Shown piece by piece: positions 17,601 to 26,157 of a stretch of DNA of 40,265 bases. Position 1 is the first letter of the stretch. Every line of letters starts with the position of its first letter. The translations under genes were made by a program, and so were the position numbers. A model generated the notes under the pieces. It had not been told where the DNA came from, made no database searches, and saw nothing but the letters and a program-made list of their open reading frames with translations. The stretch covers positions 1 through 40,265 of the forward strand of contig JBDKVA010000095.1 of NCBI GenBank assembly GCA_039679375.1, read 5' to 3'. This stretch comes from JBDKVA01 sp039679375. Its GTDB lineage: Bacteria > Bacillota > Clostridia > Acetivibrionales > DTU013.

Positions 17601-18572
17601 TTAGTGTCGCTTTCTGATTATGGCCTTCCTTACCTTTTCCGCAATATCTCCGGAGGTCAGTTCAAACCTCTTTGCCAGATAATCAACCGGCCCGACTTCT
17701 CCAAAGAGGTCCTTTATGCCAACTCTCTCGAGAGGTACAGGCATATTTTCCGACAGCACCTCTGCTACGGCTGAGCCAAGTCCATTGATGATACTGTGAT
17801 TTTCGGCTGTTACAACTGCGCCGGTTTCTTTGGCGCACTGAATGATCATATCCCTGTCAATAGGCTTTAGAGTAAAAATATTGGCTACTCTGACCGAAAT
17901 GCCTTCGCTTTCCAGTATTTTAGCTGCTTTAAGTGCTTCATCGACCATGATCCCCGTGGCAAAAACCGCAGCATCCCATCCGTCCCTTAATAGTATTCCC
18001 TTGCCTATTTCAAAGGTAGAGCCGCCATCGTATATTTTTATGGCATTTTTTCTAAGCAGCCTGATATAGAATACTCCATACAGGTTAGCGGTCTGTTCTA
18101 TCAGGTCTTTCAGCATTACGGCGTCTACCGGTTCCAGTATGGTAATCCCGGGTACATTCCTCATCAGACCCATATCCTCAAAAGGCATGTGCGTTCCCCC
18201 ATTAAATGCCGCTGTTATTCCGGGGTCGCTGCCCACGATCCTTACGTTAAGTCTTGCATATCCGCAGGATAAAAACACCTGATCAAAGCATCGCCTGGTT
18301 GCAAAGGGCGCAAAGCTGTGTGCAAAGGGTACCATACCGGCAGCGGAGAGCCCTGCCGCTACCCCTATCATATTCGCTTCCTGTACGCCGACGTCAAACG
18401 CCCTGTCCGGGTATGCTTTAAGAAAAGGGACCATCCCCATTGACCTCATCAGATCGGCATCCAGCACCACGATCCTTTTATCCTTTGCGGCAAGATCCAT
18501 CAAGGTCTTGCAGTAAGCATCCCTCATTGCACACTCATCCTTTATTCTGTATGCAGCAATAACAGCACTCAA
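17601..18572 (-). CDS. transketolase, C-terminal (PYR plus C-domain) subunit
   Basis: The 323-residue protein corresponds to the second half of transketolase, with DVGVQEANMIGVAAGLSAAG (ThDP-activating Glu) and HSFAPFATRRCFDQ. It is encoded separately from the N half, as in many archaea and Clostridia. Together with the upstream subunit it would move two-carbon units between sugar phosphates in the pentose phosphate route. The start used is a TTG behind GGCGGTGG; an ATG 15 codons in (18527) is an alternative. The gene lies 27 bp after the N-subunit gene. A 1-deoxyxylulose-phosphate-synthase-like or other ThDP specificity cannot be excluded. Confidence 0.88.
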   Translation of the reverse strand: MSAVIAAYRIKDECAMRDAYCKTLMDLAAKDKRIVVLDADLMRSMGMVPFLKAYPDRAFDVGVQEANMIGVAAGLSAAGMVPFAHSFAPFATRRCFDQVFLSCGYARLNVRIVGSDPGITAAFNGGTHMPFEDMGLMRNVPGITILEPVDAVMLKDLIEQTANLYGVFYIRLLRKNAIKIYDGGSTFEIGKGILLRDGWDAAVFATGIMVDEALKAAKILESEGISVRVANIFTLKPIDRDMIIQCAKETGAVVTAENHSIINGLGSAVAEVLSENMPVPLERVGIKDLFGEVGPVDYLAKRFELTSGDIAEKVRKAIIRKRH

Positions 18573-18599
18573 TTTACCACCGCCTTTTATATCAGGTAA

Positions 18600-19439
18600 T
18601 TAATGCAGCTTTTGCTGTAAAGTAAGTTCCAGCAAAGCCTGATCCATCTGCTCCCTGCTTATGGTTATATGATGATTATCTGTTTTCCCCTCTACAAAGC
18701 TGCAACCCTTTCCCTTCACCGTATCAAGAACGATCACTGAGGGCTGCCCTTTGGACGCCTTTGCTTTTATAACAGCCTCATGGATGGCTTTTACGTCGGC
18801 TCCGTTTACACTCTGTGCATTCCATCCGAATGATCCGAATTTAGCGGCAATGTCGCCAAGCCCGCATATATCATCAATAAAACCGTCAAGCTGTTGTTTG
18901 TTATAATCGATAAAGGCTATGAGATGATCAAGCTTCCTGTGTGCAGCGAAAAGAACCGCTTCCCACACCTGACCTTCCTGTAATTCTCCATCGCCGAGTA
19001 TCAGGTATGTATAGTTATCCCTGCCGTTCATCCGGTTTCCGAGAGCAACTCCAGCCGCCAGCGAAGAACCCTGCCCGAGCGATCCTGTAGTCATATCAAT
19101 ACCTGTAGTCCTATTTCTGTCACAATGGCTTGGGAGGTTTGTCCCCGGCTTGTTGAGAGTCATAAGCTCCTCCATGGGGAAGTAACCTTTCAGGGCAAGG
19201 GCTGCATAAACGGCAGGTCCTGCATGCCCTTTAGAGCAAACCAGCCAGTCCCTTTCCTCCCACTTTGGGTTCCGGGGGTCGATTCTCATTATTCCGTTAT
19301 ACAGGACGGAAAGAACCTCCGCCACTGACAAAGCTCCGCCCAAATGGCCGAATCCGAGGTTCCCCATTTCCTTTACAGTCTCGATCCTGATACTATTGGC
19401 AAACGCCTCCAATTCTTTAATCCGAGAACCGCTAAGCAT
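18600..19439 (-). CDS. transketolase, N-terminal (ThDP pyrophosphate) subunit
   Basis: The 279-residue protein holds the pyrophosphate-binding half of transketolase: GFGHLGGALSVAEVL, SKGHAGPAVYAAL, TGSLGQGSSLAAG, and the ThDP motif GDGELQEGQVWEA extending to DYNKQQLDG. It forms the active enzyme with the product of the next gene. Its ATG overlaps the end of the pgk gene (ATGCTTAG), so translation is coupled. Its position inside an inositol operon, between archaeal-type glycolytic enzymes and iolB, suggests that the operon feeds triose phosphates into pentose interconversion; that is inference. Confidence 0.9.
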   Translation of the reverse strand: MLSGSRIKELEAFANSIRIETVKEMGNLGFGHLGGALSVAEVLSVLYNGIMRIDPRNPKWEERDWLVCSKGHAGPAVYAALALKGYFPMEELMTLNKPGTNLPSHCDRNRTTGIDMTTGSLGQGSSLAAGVALGNRMNGRDNYTYLILGDGELQEGQVWEAVLFAAHRKLDHLIAFIDYNKQQLDGFIDDICGLGDIAAKFGSFGWNAQSVNGADVKAIHEAVIKAKASKGQPSVIVLDTVKGKGCSFVEGKTDNHHITISREQMDQALLELTLQQKLH

Positions 19440-20715
19440 ATCGGCATCCTTTCTCAGCAGGGCATTCTGCCGCTTTTTTCATGGCTTCAATCAAAGGAAG
19501 CTTTTTGCCTGACAGGAATCTTACCATAGCGCCGCCTGCCGTACACACATAATTGATATCCTTTAGATCAATGAACCTTGAAGCAGCGCTTACCGTATCG
19601 CCGCCGCCGATGACCGAATAACCTCCTGCGTCTGCAATGGCTTTCCATACCTCCCTGGTCCCCTTTTCAAAAAGACTGTTTTCATATACCCCCGCAGGCC
19701 CGTTTACAAATATGGTACCGGCGTCTTTTATGATTTTTTTAAACATGTCAATGGTTTTTGCACCAATATCCATGAATAATTCTTCCTGAGGCAGTTCAGT
19801 AATATCTATTTCAAATCTCTGTCCGTTTTTTTCATACGCAAGATCGAGGGGAACAGCGATTTTATCCGGGTAATCCTTTAAATACTCCTTTGCGGGAGAT
19901 ATGAAGACATCCAGAGACCTGTCCTTCAGGAACTGTTCTTTTATATTGCCAAGAGACTTACCCTGAGCCATCAGCATAATCTCTCCGGTAATCCCGCAAG
20001 CGAGTATTTTATCAGCCGAGCCGTTTTCCAGAACCTGCTTCATCATACCGAAGGCATCAGAAATTTTAGCGCCGCCAAGCACAAATACCGAAGGTTTTTC
20101 TGGTTTTTCCATCACTCTGGTCAGCGCTTCGACTTCTTCCATTAAGAGTACTCCGCCGGCAGTCGGCTTCATTTCCTGAAAAGCCGTCATGGACGGGCAG
20201 TTTCTGTGCGCGGCCGCAAAAGCATCATTGACATAAATGTCAATAAGCGGTTCAAGGCTTCTTACAAGGTACGTTTCAAGCATTTCCTCCGGTTTCAGCT
20301 TAACAGCGTCTTCAAAAGTCGACACCTCTTCGCACAAATACCTGAGATTTCCCAGCAATACAGCCTCTCCCGGTTTGAGGCACCGGATGCTTTCCTGCGC
20401 AGCCGGCCCGCATACATCGTCTATGTACTTCACTTCAGTGCCCAATAGTTTGGAAAGCTTTTCAGCATGTTCCTTCATCGGGATAAGGTTCATGTAGTCC
20501 AGAGTATCTCCCTGATGCGCAATGATGGCCAGCCTGGCATGATGTTCAAGCAGATATTTTATCGTTGGTATGCTTTTTTTGATCCTGTTTTCATTGACGA
20601 TCTTCTTTGTCTTATTATCAATGGGTGAATTGATGTCCACCCGCAGCAGAACGGTTCTGCTGCAATAATCAAGCGAATCCAGAGGCCTGATTCCCGACAT
20701 CGTGCCTATTTCCAT
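19432..20715 (-). CDS. pgk: phosphoglycerate kinase, archaeal type
   Basis: The 427-residue protein has the two-domain phosphoglycerate kinase pattern: VLLRVDINSPID near the N terminus, AIIAHQGD, LGNLRYLCEE, VNDAFAAAHR, GGAKISD, NGPAGVYE and GGGDTVSA (ADP/ATP side). The VDINSP and AHQ motifs are those of archaeal enzymes, whereas bacterial ones read VDFNVP and SHLGRP. It transfers phosphate between 1,3-bisphosphoglycerate and ADP. The start overlaps the GAPDH gene by 10 bp; an ATG 5 codons later is possible. It most likely works as a pair with the type II GAPDH upstream rather than replacing the housekeeping pgk, which should exist elsewhere. Confidence 0.9.
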   Translation of the reverse strand: MEIGTMSGIRPLDSLDYCSRTVLLRVDINSPIDNKTKKIVNENRIKKSIPTIKYLLEHHARLAIIAHQGDTLDYMNLIPMKEHAEKLSKLLGTEVKYIDDVCGPAAQESIRCLKPGEAVLLGNLRYLCEEVSTFEDAVKLKPEEMLETYLVRSLEPLIDIYVNDAFAAAHRNCPSMTAFQEMKPTAGGVLLMEEVEALTRVMEKPEKPSVFVLGGAKISDAFGMMKQVLENGSADKILACGITGEIMLMAQGKSLGNIKEQFLKDRSLDVFISPAKEYLKDYPDKIAVPLDLAYEKNGQRFEIDITELPQEELFMDIGAKTIDMFKKIIKDAGTIFVNGPAGVYENSLFEKGTREVWKAIADAGGYSVIGGGDTVSAASRFIDLKDINYVCTAGGAMVRFLSGKKLPLIEAMKKAAECPAEKGCRYA

Positions 20716-21725
20716 TTTCCCATCTCCAGATACTTATTGGTCATGCCGACCGCTTCAAGCCTCTCCGTCTGCATCTCCATTGCAGCTCTTACGGCGTCTA
20801 TTGATTCCGGAATGGTGACAGCTTCCTGTGGAATGTTTAGGGCAAACATGATATCCGCGCCGGAATTGACAATGGATTCTTCCCAAATCGCAATCTCATA
20901 CATATCACCCCTCGGATTGCCGAGATCACGCGCATACCGGAAAAGGGAGGCATTACCTAAAAAACCGTCGGCAATCCTCACAACTCTTATTCTTTGATGC
21001 TCACCAAAATACTTTAGCGCATCCACTCTGCCAATTTTCTTTTTTGTCTTTGCAACGACGGTGATAATGTGCCCGTGTGTTACAGGCGTATGTACAAGGA
21101 TTCCTGTTGCGTCGATATGGGGCATGATCGTCATGAGATCCAGCGCCTGGTGGCTTGGCGCCTTATCAATCTGGAGTGCATTTGTAAGGCCTCTGTGATA
21201 ATCGCCCGGATCAGCAACACGGCGTATTATCGTAATGGCAACCTTCTCAACGCCTACCGCCCTGTCAAGGCAGTCAACCGCCCTGATAAGCCCCGTTGTA
21301 TTACAGGAAGTCAGCTTAAGGAACTGCTTACCCAGGCCTTTTTCATAATTGGCATAGCCATGGAAGAACACATCCGCGACGCTGTCTTTTTCTCCACCCT
21401 GAAAAACCGCCTTTTTGCCATGTTTCAGGTACAGTTCGCGGTTCCTGGCTCCCACGCCTGCACTTGTTGCGTCCATTATGACGTCGCATTCACGGATCAT
21501 ATCTTCAAATGTACCTGTTGCCGGAATTCCCGCATCACTGAACAACGCTTGGTTTTCAGCAGCGGTAAAAAGCTTGTAGGGCATCCCTTTCTCTTTCAAC
21601 GCTCTGACCGCAAGAGTGGGCGCAATATCGGCCACACCGATCAGTTTCATATCCTTTTGCAGGGCAACGCCATCAGCAAGTCTCTGGCCGATCACGCCAT
21701 ACCCCGCAACTCCTACTTTTACCAT
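20706..21725 (-). CDS. gap: type II (archaeal) glyceraldehyde-3-phosphate dehydrogenase
   Basis: The 339-residue protein starts MVKVGVAGYGVIGQRLADGV and carries the catalytic cysteine in LTSCNTTGLIRAV (Cys141), as in archaeal type II GAPDHs. Bacterial GapA has a different layout and an SCTTN active-site motif. Type II enzymes use NAD or NADP and work reversibly on glyceraldehyde-3-phosphate. The ATG at 21725 follows GGGGGA at good spacing; the frame extends to 21740. It follows the importer lipoprotein gene after a 97-bp gap containing a strong stem-loop, and overlaps pgk. A dedicated isozyme for triose phosphate from inositol is one explanation. Confidence 0.9.
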   Translation of the reverse strand: MVKVGVAGYGVIGQRLADGVALQKDMKLIGVADIAPTLAVRALKEKGMPYKLFTAAENQALFSDAGIPATGTFEDMIRECDVIMDATSAGVGARNRELYLKHGKKAVFQGGEKDSVADVFFHGYANYEKGLGKQFLKLTSCNTTGLIRAVDCLDRAVGVEKVAITIIRRVADPGDYHRGLTNALQIDKAPSHQALDLMTIMPHIDATGILVHTPVTHGHIITVVAKTKKKIGRVDALKYFGEHQRIRVVRIADGFLGNASLFRYARDLGNPRGDMYEIAIWEESIVNSGADIMFALNIPQEAVTIPESIDAVRAAMEMQTERLEAVGMTNKYLEMGKWK

Positions 21726-21762
21726 CTTCCATTCCCCCATATTAAAATTCCCTAATCAACGA

Positions 21763-21792
21763 ATTCAGAGTGGAAATACATCCACTCTGAAT
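21763..21792 (-). repeat. stem-loop between lipoprotein and gap genes
   Basis: The arms attcagagtgg (21763-21773) and ccactctgaat (21782-21792) are perfectly complementary, extendable by one A-T pair, with a 6-nt loop. There is no following U-tract on the minus strand, so it looks like a transcript-stabilising or processing hairpin at the 3' end of the binding-protein message rather than a terminator. Confidence 0.65.
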
Positions 21793-21822
21793 TTCCTGCA
21801 ACCGGATTATTTAGTACAATAA

Positions 21823-23175
21823 TTATTGTGTCTGCTGGCTCGACCAATTTTCAGCCTCGGTCTGAGCCTTTTTCAAAGCTGCCTCCGGCGCGGTCTTTCC
21901 TAGCATTGCCTCTTCAACACAGGCAGAGAAAATATAGCGCGGCTGAGCTGCCCTGTAAATATATCTTGGCGTCCATAGTTTTGTTACTGAATTGAGTATG
22001 ATGGGCAATTCCGGTTCCGCTTTGACGCTGTCCCAGTTCAGAGCTGCTTTGATTACCGGCAGCGACTGTGATCTCTGGTTTTCCCACATGTATTTCTGGA
22101 AAACCTCAGAGGAGCTGAACTTCAGGAATTTCCACGCCTCTTCCTTATGGCTGCTGCTTCTTCCGATGCAGAACGGACTTCCTGCGAACATTCCGCCCTT
22201 ACCCGTCTTAGCATTGATGAACAGGTAGCTTGCAGCATAACGATCAGTCAATTTAAGGCTGGCGATACTCTGTGCGTTTCCGGGTGTACTCCTTAAGTTG
22301 ATAGCAATATTATTATCGGCTGTACCCCACAATTCGCCGCCCTGTCCCGAGATGGAGCCCTGGGGGGCATATTTATTTAGCTCGACCATAAAATTAAGAG
22401 CCTTCAGCATTTCAGAAGAATTGAAATTATATTTGAGCTCCTTCCACTTGACTCCGCTTCCCCATGAGCCGCCAAATGCTTCGCAAAGATTCATGACCGT
22501 GTCCGCAACATCTCCGCCCTTATAATACACACCGTAATTGTCTTTCCCTGTGACAGGGTTTTTACCGGTCATTTTCTTCGCCGCGTCCAAAATTTCTTCC
22601 GTTGTGGGCGAATCCTTCAGATATGGCACTTTCCATTCATCAAATATTTTCTTATCATATTCGATAAAACGAGTGTCGCCGATAAAAGGCAGCCCATATA
22701 TTTGAAGCTCTTTGTCTTCAGGCCCCATAGCCATCCAACCGTCCATCTGCCCGTCAAAATAGACGCTTGTGTCAAATTTATCTTTTTCCATGTATTTTGC
22801 CAAAGGCTCTAATAATCCTTGCGCCGCGAGATTTGCAATAGCAGGGACCTGATATACATCACATTCGTTTGCAGTTATCATAGCCTGGGTTTTTTGTGTA
22901 TAGTCATCCCAGCTCATAGGAACAAACTCAACTTTTATACCGGGATTTTGCTTCTCGAACTCTTCTTTCAACACGTGTACGCCCTTGATTGTCGCACCGG
23001 ATACTTTATCGGTTGTATCTTCTACCATAAAGTCACCAATCAATTGTACTTTAATTGTTGTTTTACCAGTCTGGTCAGAATTGCCGGATGTACATCCGGT
23101 TATTGTGAATAACATAGCCAGCAAAACCATAGCCAGACAAAGAGCACAGTACCTCCTGAAATTGATACGCTTCAT
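21823..23175 (-). CDS. ABC transporter substrate-binding lipoprotein (family 1 sugar type)
   Basis: From the ATG at 23175 (behind AAAGGAGGG) the 450-residue product has a lipoprotein signal peptide with lipobox ITGC (Cys28). A family 1 extracellular solute-binding protein follows, with the early EEFEKQNPGIKVEFVPMSWDDY segment and the closing EEAWKFLKFSSS motif. It would be anchored outside the membrane and deliver a carbohydrate-like ligand to the two permeases encoded upstream. From context the ligand could be inositol, an inositol phosphate, or a glyco-inositol; the sequence does not decide. Stem-loops flank the gene on both sides, suggesting expression different from the permeases. A TTG/ATG extension to 23208 is not favoured. 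Confidence 0.9.
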   Translation of the reverse strand: MKRINFRRYCALCLAMVLLAMLFTITGCTSGNSDQTGKTTIKVQLIGDFMVEDTTDKVSGATIKGVHVLKEEFEKQNPGIKVEFVPMSWDDYTQKTQAMITANECDVYQVPAIANLAAQGLLEPLAKYMEKDKFDTSVYFDGQMDGWMAMGPEDKELQIYGLPFIGDTRFIEYDKKIFDEWKVPYLKDSPTTEEILDAAKKMTGKNPVTGKDNYGVYYKGGDVADTVMNLCEAFGGSWGSGVKWKELKYNFNSSEMLKALNFMVELNKYAPQGSISGQGGELWGTADNNIAINLRSTPGNAQSIASLKLTDRYAASYLFINAKTGKGGMFAGSPFCIGRSSSHKEEAWKFLKFSSSEVFQKYMWENQRSQSLPVIKAALNWDSVKAEPELPIILNSVTKLWTPRYIYRAAQPRYIFSACVEEAMLGKTAPEAALKKAQTEAENWSSQQTQ

Positions 23176-23234
23176 TAAAAAACCCTCCTTTAATCTAATT
23201 GAATACAATTTGGCCGGTTACTACTTTTGTGTTT

Positions 23235-23357
23235 GATACTTACACTATAGCGAAATATTCCGAATGATCCTCGCAGAAATAGCGCGCTGAAGCTTTCGCG
23301 ATATTTCTGTGAGGCGCATGTATGCCGTTTAATCAAAGTTTATTTCGCTGTAGTATC
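23235..23357 (-). repeat. large nested hairpin between permease and lipoprotein genes
   Basis: The inner arms at 23269-23286 and 23297-23314 pair over 18 positions with one G-U and one mismatch. Outside it, agcgaaata (23249-23257) pairs with tatttcgct (23341-23349), and gatact (23235-23240) with agtatc (23352-23357). The whole 123-bp element fills most of the gap before the lipoprotein ribosome binding site. It could set differential mRNA stability or partial termination. Confidence 0.7.
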
Positions 23358-23373
23358 AATAGATAATTACACA

Positions 23374-24234
23374 TCACTCCCCTTTTAAGCCGCTAAGCGC
23401 GATACTTCGGATAATATATTTCTGAAGAAAGAGAAAAACGATGATGACCGGTATAACGCCAAGAAAAGCCACGCACATCGTCAGACCCGCCCAACGGGTC
23501 CCACCTTCGCCGGTGAACGAGTAATAGGCCATCAGAATCGGTATCGTCCTTGATTTCTGACCGGTTAATACGATCAGAGGCCAAAGGAAAGAATTCCAGC
23601 TGGACATAAATGTAAGAATGCACATGGTTGCAGAAATTGGCCCTGTTAGGGGTAAAAATATATTGAAAAAGGTTCTGAATTCACCTGAACCGTCAATATA
23701 CGCTGCTTCTCTAAGACTATCGGGAAGCTGGTCAAAAAATTGCTTCGAGAGCATGATATGAAACCCGTCGATCATATAAGGCAGGACTAAAGGTACAATG
23801 GTGTTATTAAGACTGACTTTGTTGAACATCATATACATTGGGATCAAACGGGTCTCCAGGGGGATCATCATTGTTGCCAGAACAACATAGAACAACAGCT
23901 TTTTACCTTTGAATCGACCCTTTGAGAATGCGTAACCTGCCAGGGTCGCCGAGACCAGACTCACTGCAACAGTGCAAATAGCTACGACTGCAGAATTACG
24001 GTATGCCAACAATATGTATCCGTTTTCAAATGCAAGCTTGAAATTGAAAAGAGATGGATTCTTTAAAATGAAGCTCGGAGGAAACGGAGGCTGAATGTTC
24101 GCATATCTCTCAAATGACACTACCGTCATCCAGACAAACGGTATGATCATGATGGTGCCTAAAACCAGAAGAATGGCAAAAAGTACAATATCAGAGGTCA
24201 TTATTTTCTTTTTGGCTTTTTTTATTCCGGACAT
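23374..24234 (-). CDS. ABC sugar transporter permease (MalG type)
   Basis: The 286-residue protein has about six transmembrane helices and the cytoplasmic EAA loop EAAYIDGSGEFRTFFNIFLP (about 185-204), which contacts the ATPase subunit. It follows the first permease gene by 15 bp. Together they form the membrane channel of a CUT1-family importer. No ATP-binding subunit gene is present in the window; CUT1 importers in Bacillota often share a remote MsmK-like ATPase. Confidence 0.92.
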   Translation of the reverse strand: MSGIKKAKKKIMTSDIVLFAILLVLGTIMIIPFVWMTVVSFERYANIQPPFPPSFILKNPSLFNFKLAFENGYILLAYRNSAVVAICTVAVSLVSATLAGYAFSKGRFKGKKLLFYVVLATMMIPLETRLIPMYMMFNKVSLNNTIVPLVLPYMIDGFHIMLSKQFFDQLPDSLREAAYIDGSGEFRTFFNIFLPLTGPISATMCILTFMSSWNSFLWPLIVLTGQKSRTIPILMAYYSFTGEGGTRWAGLTMCVAFLGVIPVIIVFLFLQKYIIRSIALSGLKGE

Positions 24235-24249
24235 TTCCTGACAACCCTC

Positions 24250-25119
24250 CTATATCTTCATCTTTGTTAACTTTACATTTATGAACGTAAACATGAGAAC
24301 CAGGAAGAAAAGTATATATGAGGCAGCTGAAGCAACGCCGAATTCGTATCCTCCAAAGCCCCTTTCAAATATAAAGCCCACCATTGTATGTAAGGAACGT
24401 GCCGGGCTGCCCTGCAGTCCGCCCAGGATATAAACATCGGTAAATCGCTGAAGCCCGTTTATCCAGCCCATTACTGTCAAAAATGCAAATGTGCCTTTCA
24501 TCAATGGGATCGTTATATGTTTGAAGGATTGTAATCCGGTGGAACCGTCGATCGTAGCCGCCTCGTAATAGTCAATCGGGATTGCCTGCAGATTGGCCAG
24601 AGAAATAATAATGATGAAGCCCAGCGACTGCCAGGAACCAAGTATAATGGCCGCCCATCTTGCACTGGTCGGATTGGACAGCCAGGCGATCGGTGGGATT
24701 CCGAAGATACCAAGGAAATTATTTAAAAGGCCTATCGGGTGAAGTACAAACATGAATACCATGGCAGCGGCTACGACAGATGTGATGTTTGGGATATAGA
24801 AAAGCACCTTGAACAGGTTTTGTCCCCATTTTGTATTATTAATTACCACAGCTATAGTGAATCCAATTGGAATCGTAATCAGCAATTGAAAAAATGCAAT
24901 ATAAAACGTATTATAGACCGCTTTCCAGAACACATCCAGCGAAAGGATAAATTTATAATTTTTCAGGCCTATGAACTTTTCAATTGTCCCGTTGGATGAA
25001 AAAAAGCTCAAACGAAAGGAATCGATAACAGGATACAACATGAATAACAATATGCCCAGTATGGCCGGAAGCAGGAATAAATACCAGACTGCCTGTGAAT
25101 TTCTGTTTCTAGTAACCAT
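24250..25119 (-). CDS. ABC sugar transporter permease (MalF type)
   Basis: The 289-residue protein has six predicted membrane helices, the N-terminal ending in LFMLYPVIDSFRLSFF, and an EAA loop EAATIDGSTGLQSFKHITIP (about 201-220). It is the first gene of the long importer/glycolysis/iol operon. A GGGGGAG site precedes the ATG at 25119, and the operator-promoter lies about 100 bp further upstream. Its partner is the MalG-type permease immediately downstream. Confidence 0.92.
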   Translation of the reverse strand: MVTRNRNSQAVWYLFLLPAILGILLFMLYPVIDSFRLSFFSSNGTIEKFIGLKNYKFILSLDVFWKAVYNTFYIAFFQLLITIPIGFTIAVVINNTKWGQNLFKVLFYIPNITSVVAAAMVFMFVLHPIGLLNNFLGIFGIPPIAWLSNPTSARWAAIILGSWQSLGFIIIISLANLQAIPIDYYEAATIDGSTGLQSFKHITIPLMKGTFAFLTVMGWINGLQRFTDVYILGGLQGSPARSLHTMVGFIFERGFGGYEFGVASAASYILFFLVLMFTFINVKLTKMKI

Positions 25120-25220
25120 ATGTACTCCCCCTGTACTATCCTAATCAATATTTTTTACGGTAGACATAATGAAGCAAATTATGGCTTTGTTACATTTATT
25201 ATGTTAAACAACTTGACTTT

Positions 25221-25249
25221 AGTATATGATACCGATTACAACATGTCAA
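25221..25249 (-). promoter_or_regulatory. LacI-regulated promoter of the importer/iol operon
   Basis: On the minus strand TTGACA (25249-25244), exactly 17 bp, and TATACT (25226-25221) form a near-consensus promoter. The spacer contains the shared operator, seen on the plus strand as gataccgattacaaca (25228-25243). Repressor binding there would block RNA polymerase directly. The start codon of the first permease is about 95 nt downstream of the expected transcription start. Confidence 0.85.
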
Positions 25250-25399
25250 GTAAATAATAAATACAATATAGCCAAATGGCAGGCGTACCAGCATAATGCA
25301 CATATACTATCTATCCGTTAAATCTATACATAAATTCGCAAATACTATCATTTTGCCTTATTGGGATCGATATCTCATTTTATGAATCCAAGTCATGAT

Positions 25400-26140
25400 T
25401 TAGGCTAAAGCAGTATGAAAATTATTGCGTTTTAAATCTGACAACATTTGTACTCTATTTGTCGTAATGGAATATACCCCCATATAGGCGTATTTTCTCA
25501 TCAGGTCCGGTTGATCCACCGTATACACGCAAACCGGAAGGCAGCGCACATTCATATAGTCCGCTAATTCGTCAAAACAGGCCTCATACGAAATGTTTAT
25601 TCCGCAGCATGCTGAACCGACAGCGTCCCTGTAAGACTTCTCAATAAAACCCGGATAGTTTTGATATCCGCATTTCAGAAGCATCTCTTCCTCGGTATTT
25701 AAAAGCACTCTGAGCCCTTTACGCTGTTCTGCGATAAAAAAAGCTTTCTTCCATTCGCATCCTGAGAAAATAACATAATCACTTAAAGCATTGGATCCGA
25801 TCGCCTTTAATACGGGTATTGTTACGGCATCCTCCTTTAAGTCGAGATTTGCTATCCTATTGCTGCTCCGGATAATCTCCAGTGATTCATCAAGCCTGAT
25901 TAACGGAGGATTAAGACGCCCCAGCTCACTATATGCCAATTCACATAAGAGCCTTTTACCATATCGGGGATGGTCAACCGATTCATCATGTGCCAAAATC
26001 GCAATATTGTCCTTCGTTGCCCGCACGTCTATTTCTACTATATCCGCTCCTGAACGTATGGCAGCCATGATCGATTCAATTGTATTGGGGCATGTGCCCT
26101 CGCAGCCGCTGTGCGCAGTGATCAGCGGAAATCCCGACAT
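25400..26140 (-). CDS. divergent GDPD-family phosphodiesterase
   Basis: The 246-residue cytoplasmic TIM-barrel protein matches the glycerophosphodiester phosphodiesterase family. It has the first catalytic His in ITAHSG (His10), the metal-binding EIDVR (Glu36, Asp38) and the second His in ILAHDES (His51). Two hallmark residues differ: the usual HRG reads HSG, and PENT reads CPNT, so the phosphate-contacting Arg and one metal-ligand Glu are lost. The substrate may therefore not be an ordinary glycerophosphodiester; inositol cyclic phosphate or glycerophosphoinositol fit the context. It is the last gene of the phospholipase operon, 17 bp after the PHP gene, with a GAAGGGG site. Confidence 0.82.
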   Translation of the reverse strand: MSGFPLITAHSGCEGTCPNTIESIMAAIRSGADIVEIDVRATKDNIAILAHDESVDHPRYGKRLLCELAYSELGRLNPPLIRLDESLEIIRSSNRIANLDLKEDAVTIPVLKAIGSNALSDYVIFSGCEWKKAFFIAEQRKGLRVLLNTEEEMLLKCGYQNYPGFIEKSYRDAVGSACCGINISYEACFDELADYMNVRCLPVCVYTVDQPDLMRKYAYMGVYSITTNRVQMLSDLKRNNFHTALA

Positions 26141-26157
26141 AAATATACACCCCTTCT

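Noticed and set aside
21069..21755. 228-codon plus-strand frame
   Set aside because: It is antisense to the GAPDH gene, has a Cys/His-rich composition typical of shadow frames, and no ribosome binding site.
23235..23357. intrinsic terminator within the importer operon
   Set aside because: The stem is strong, but no U-tract follows on the minus strand, so I list it as a structural element rather than a terminator.
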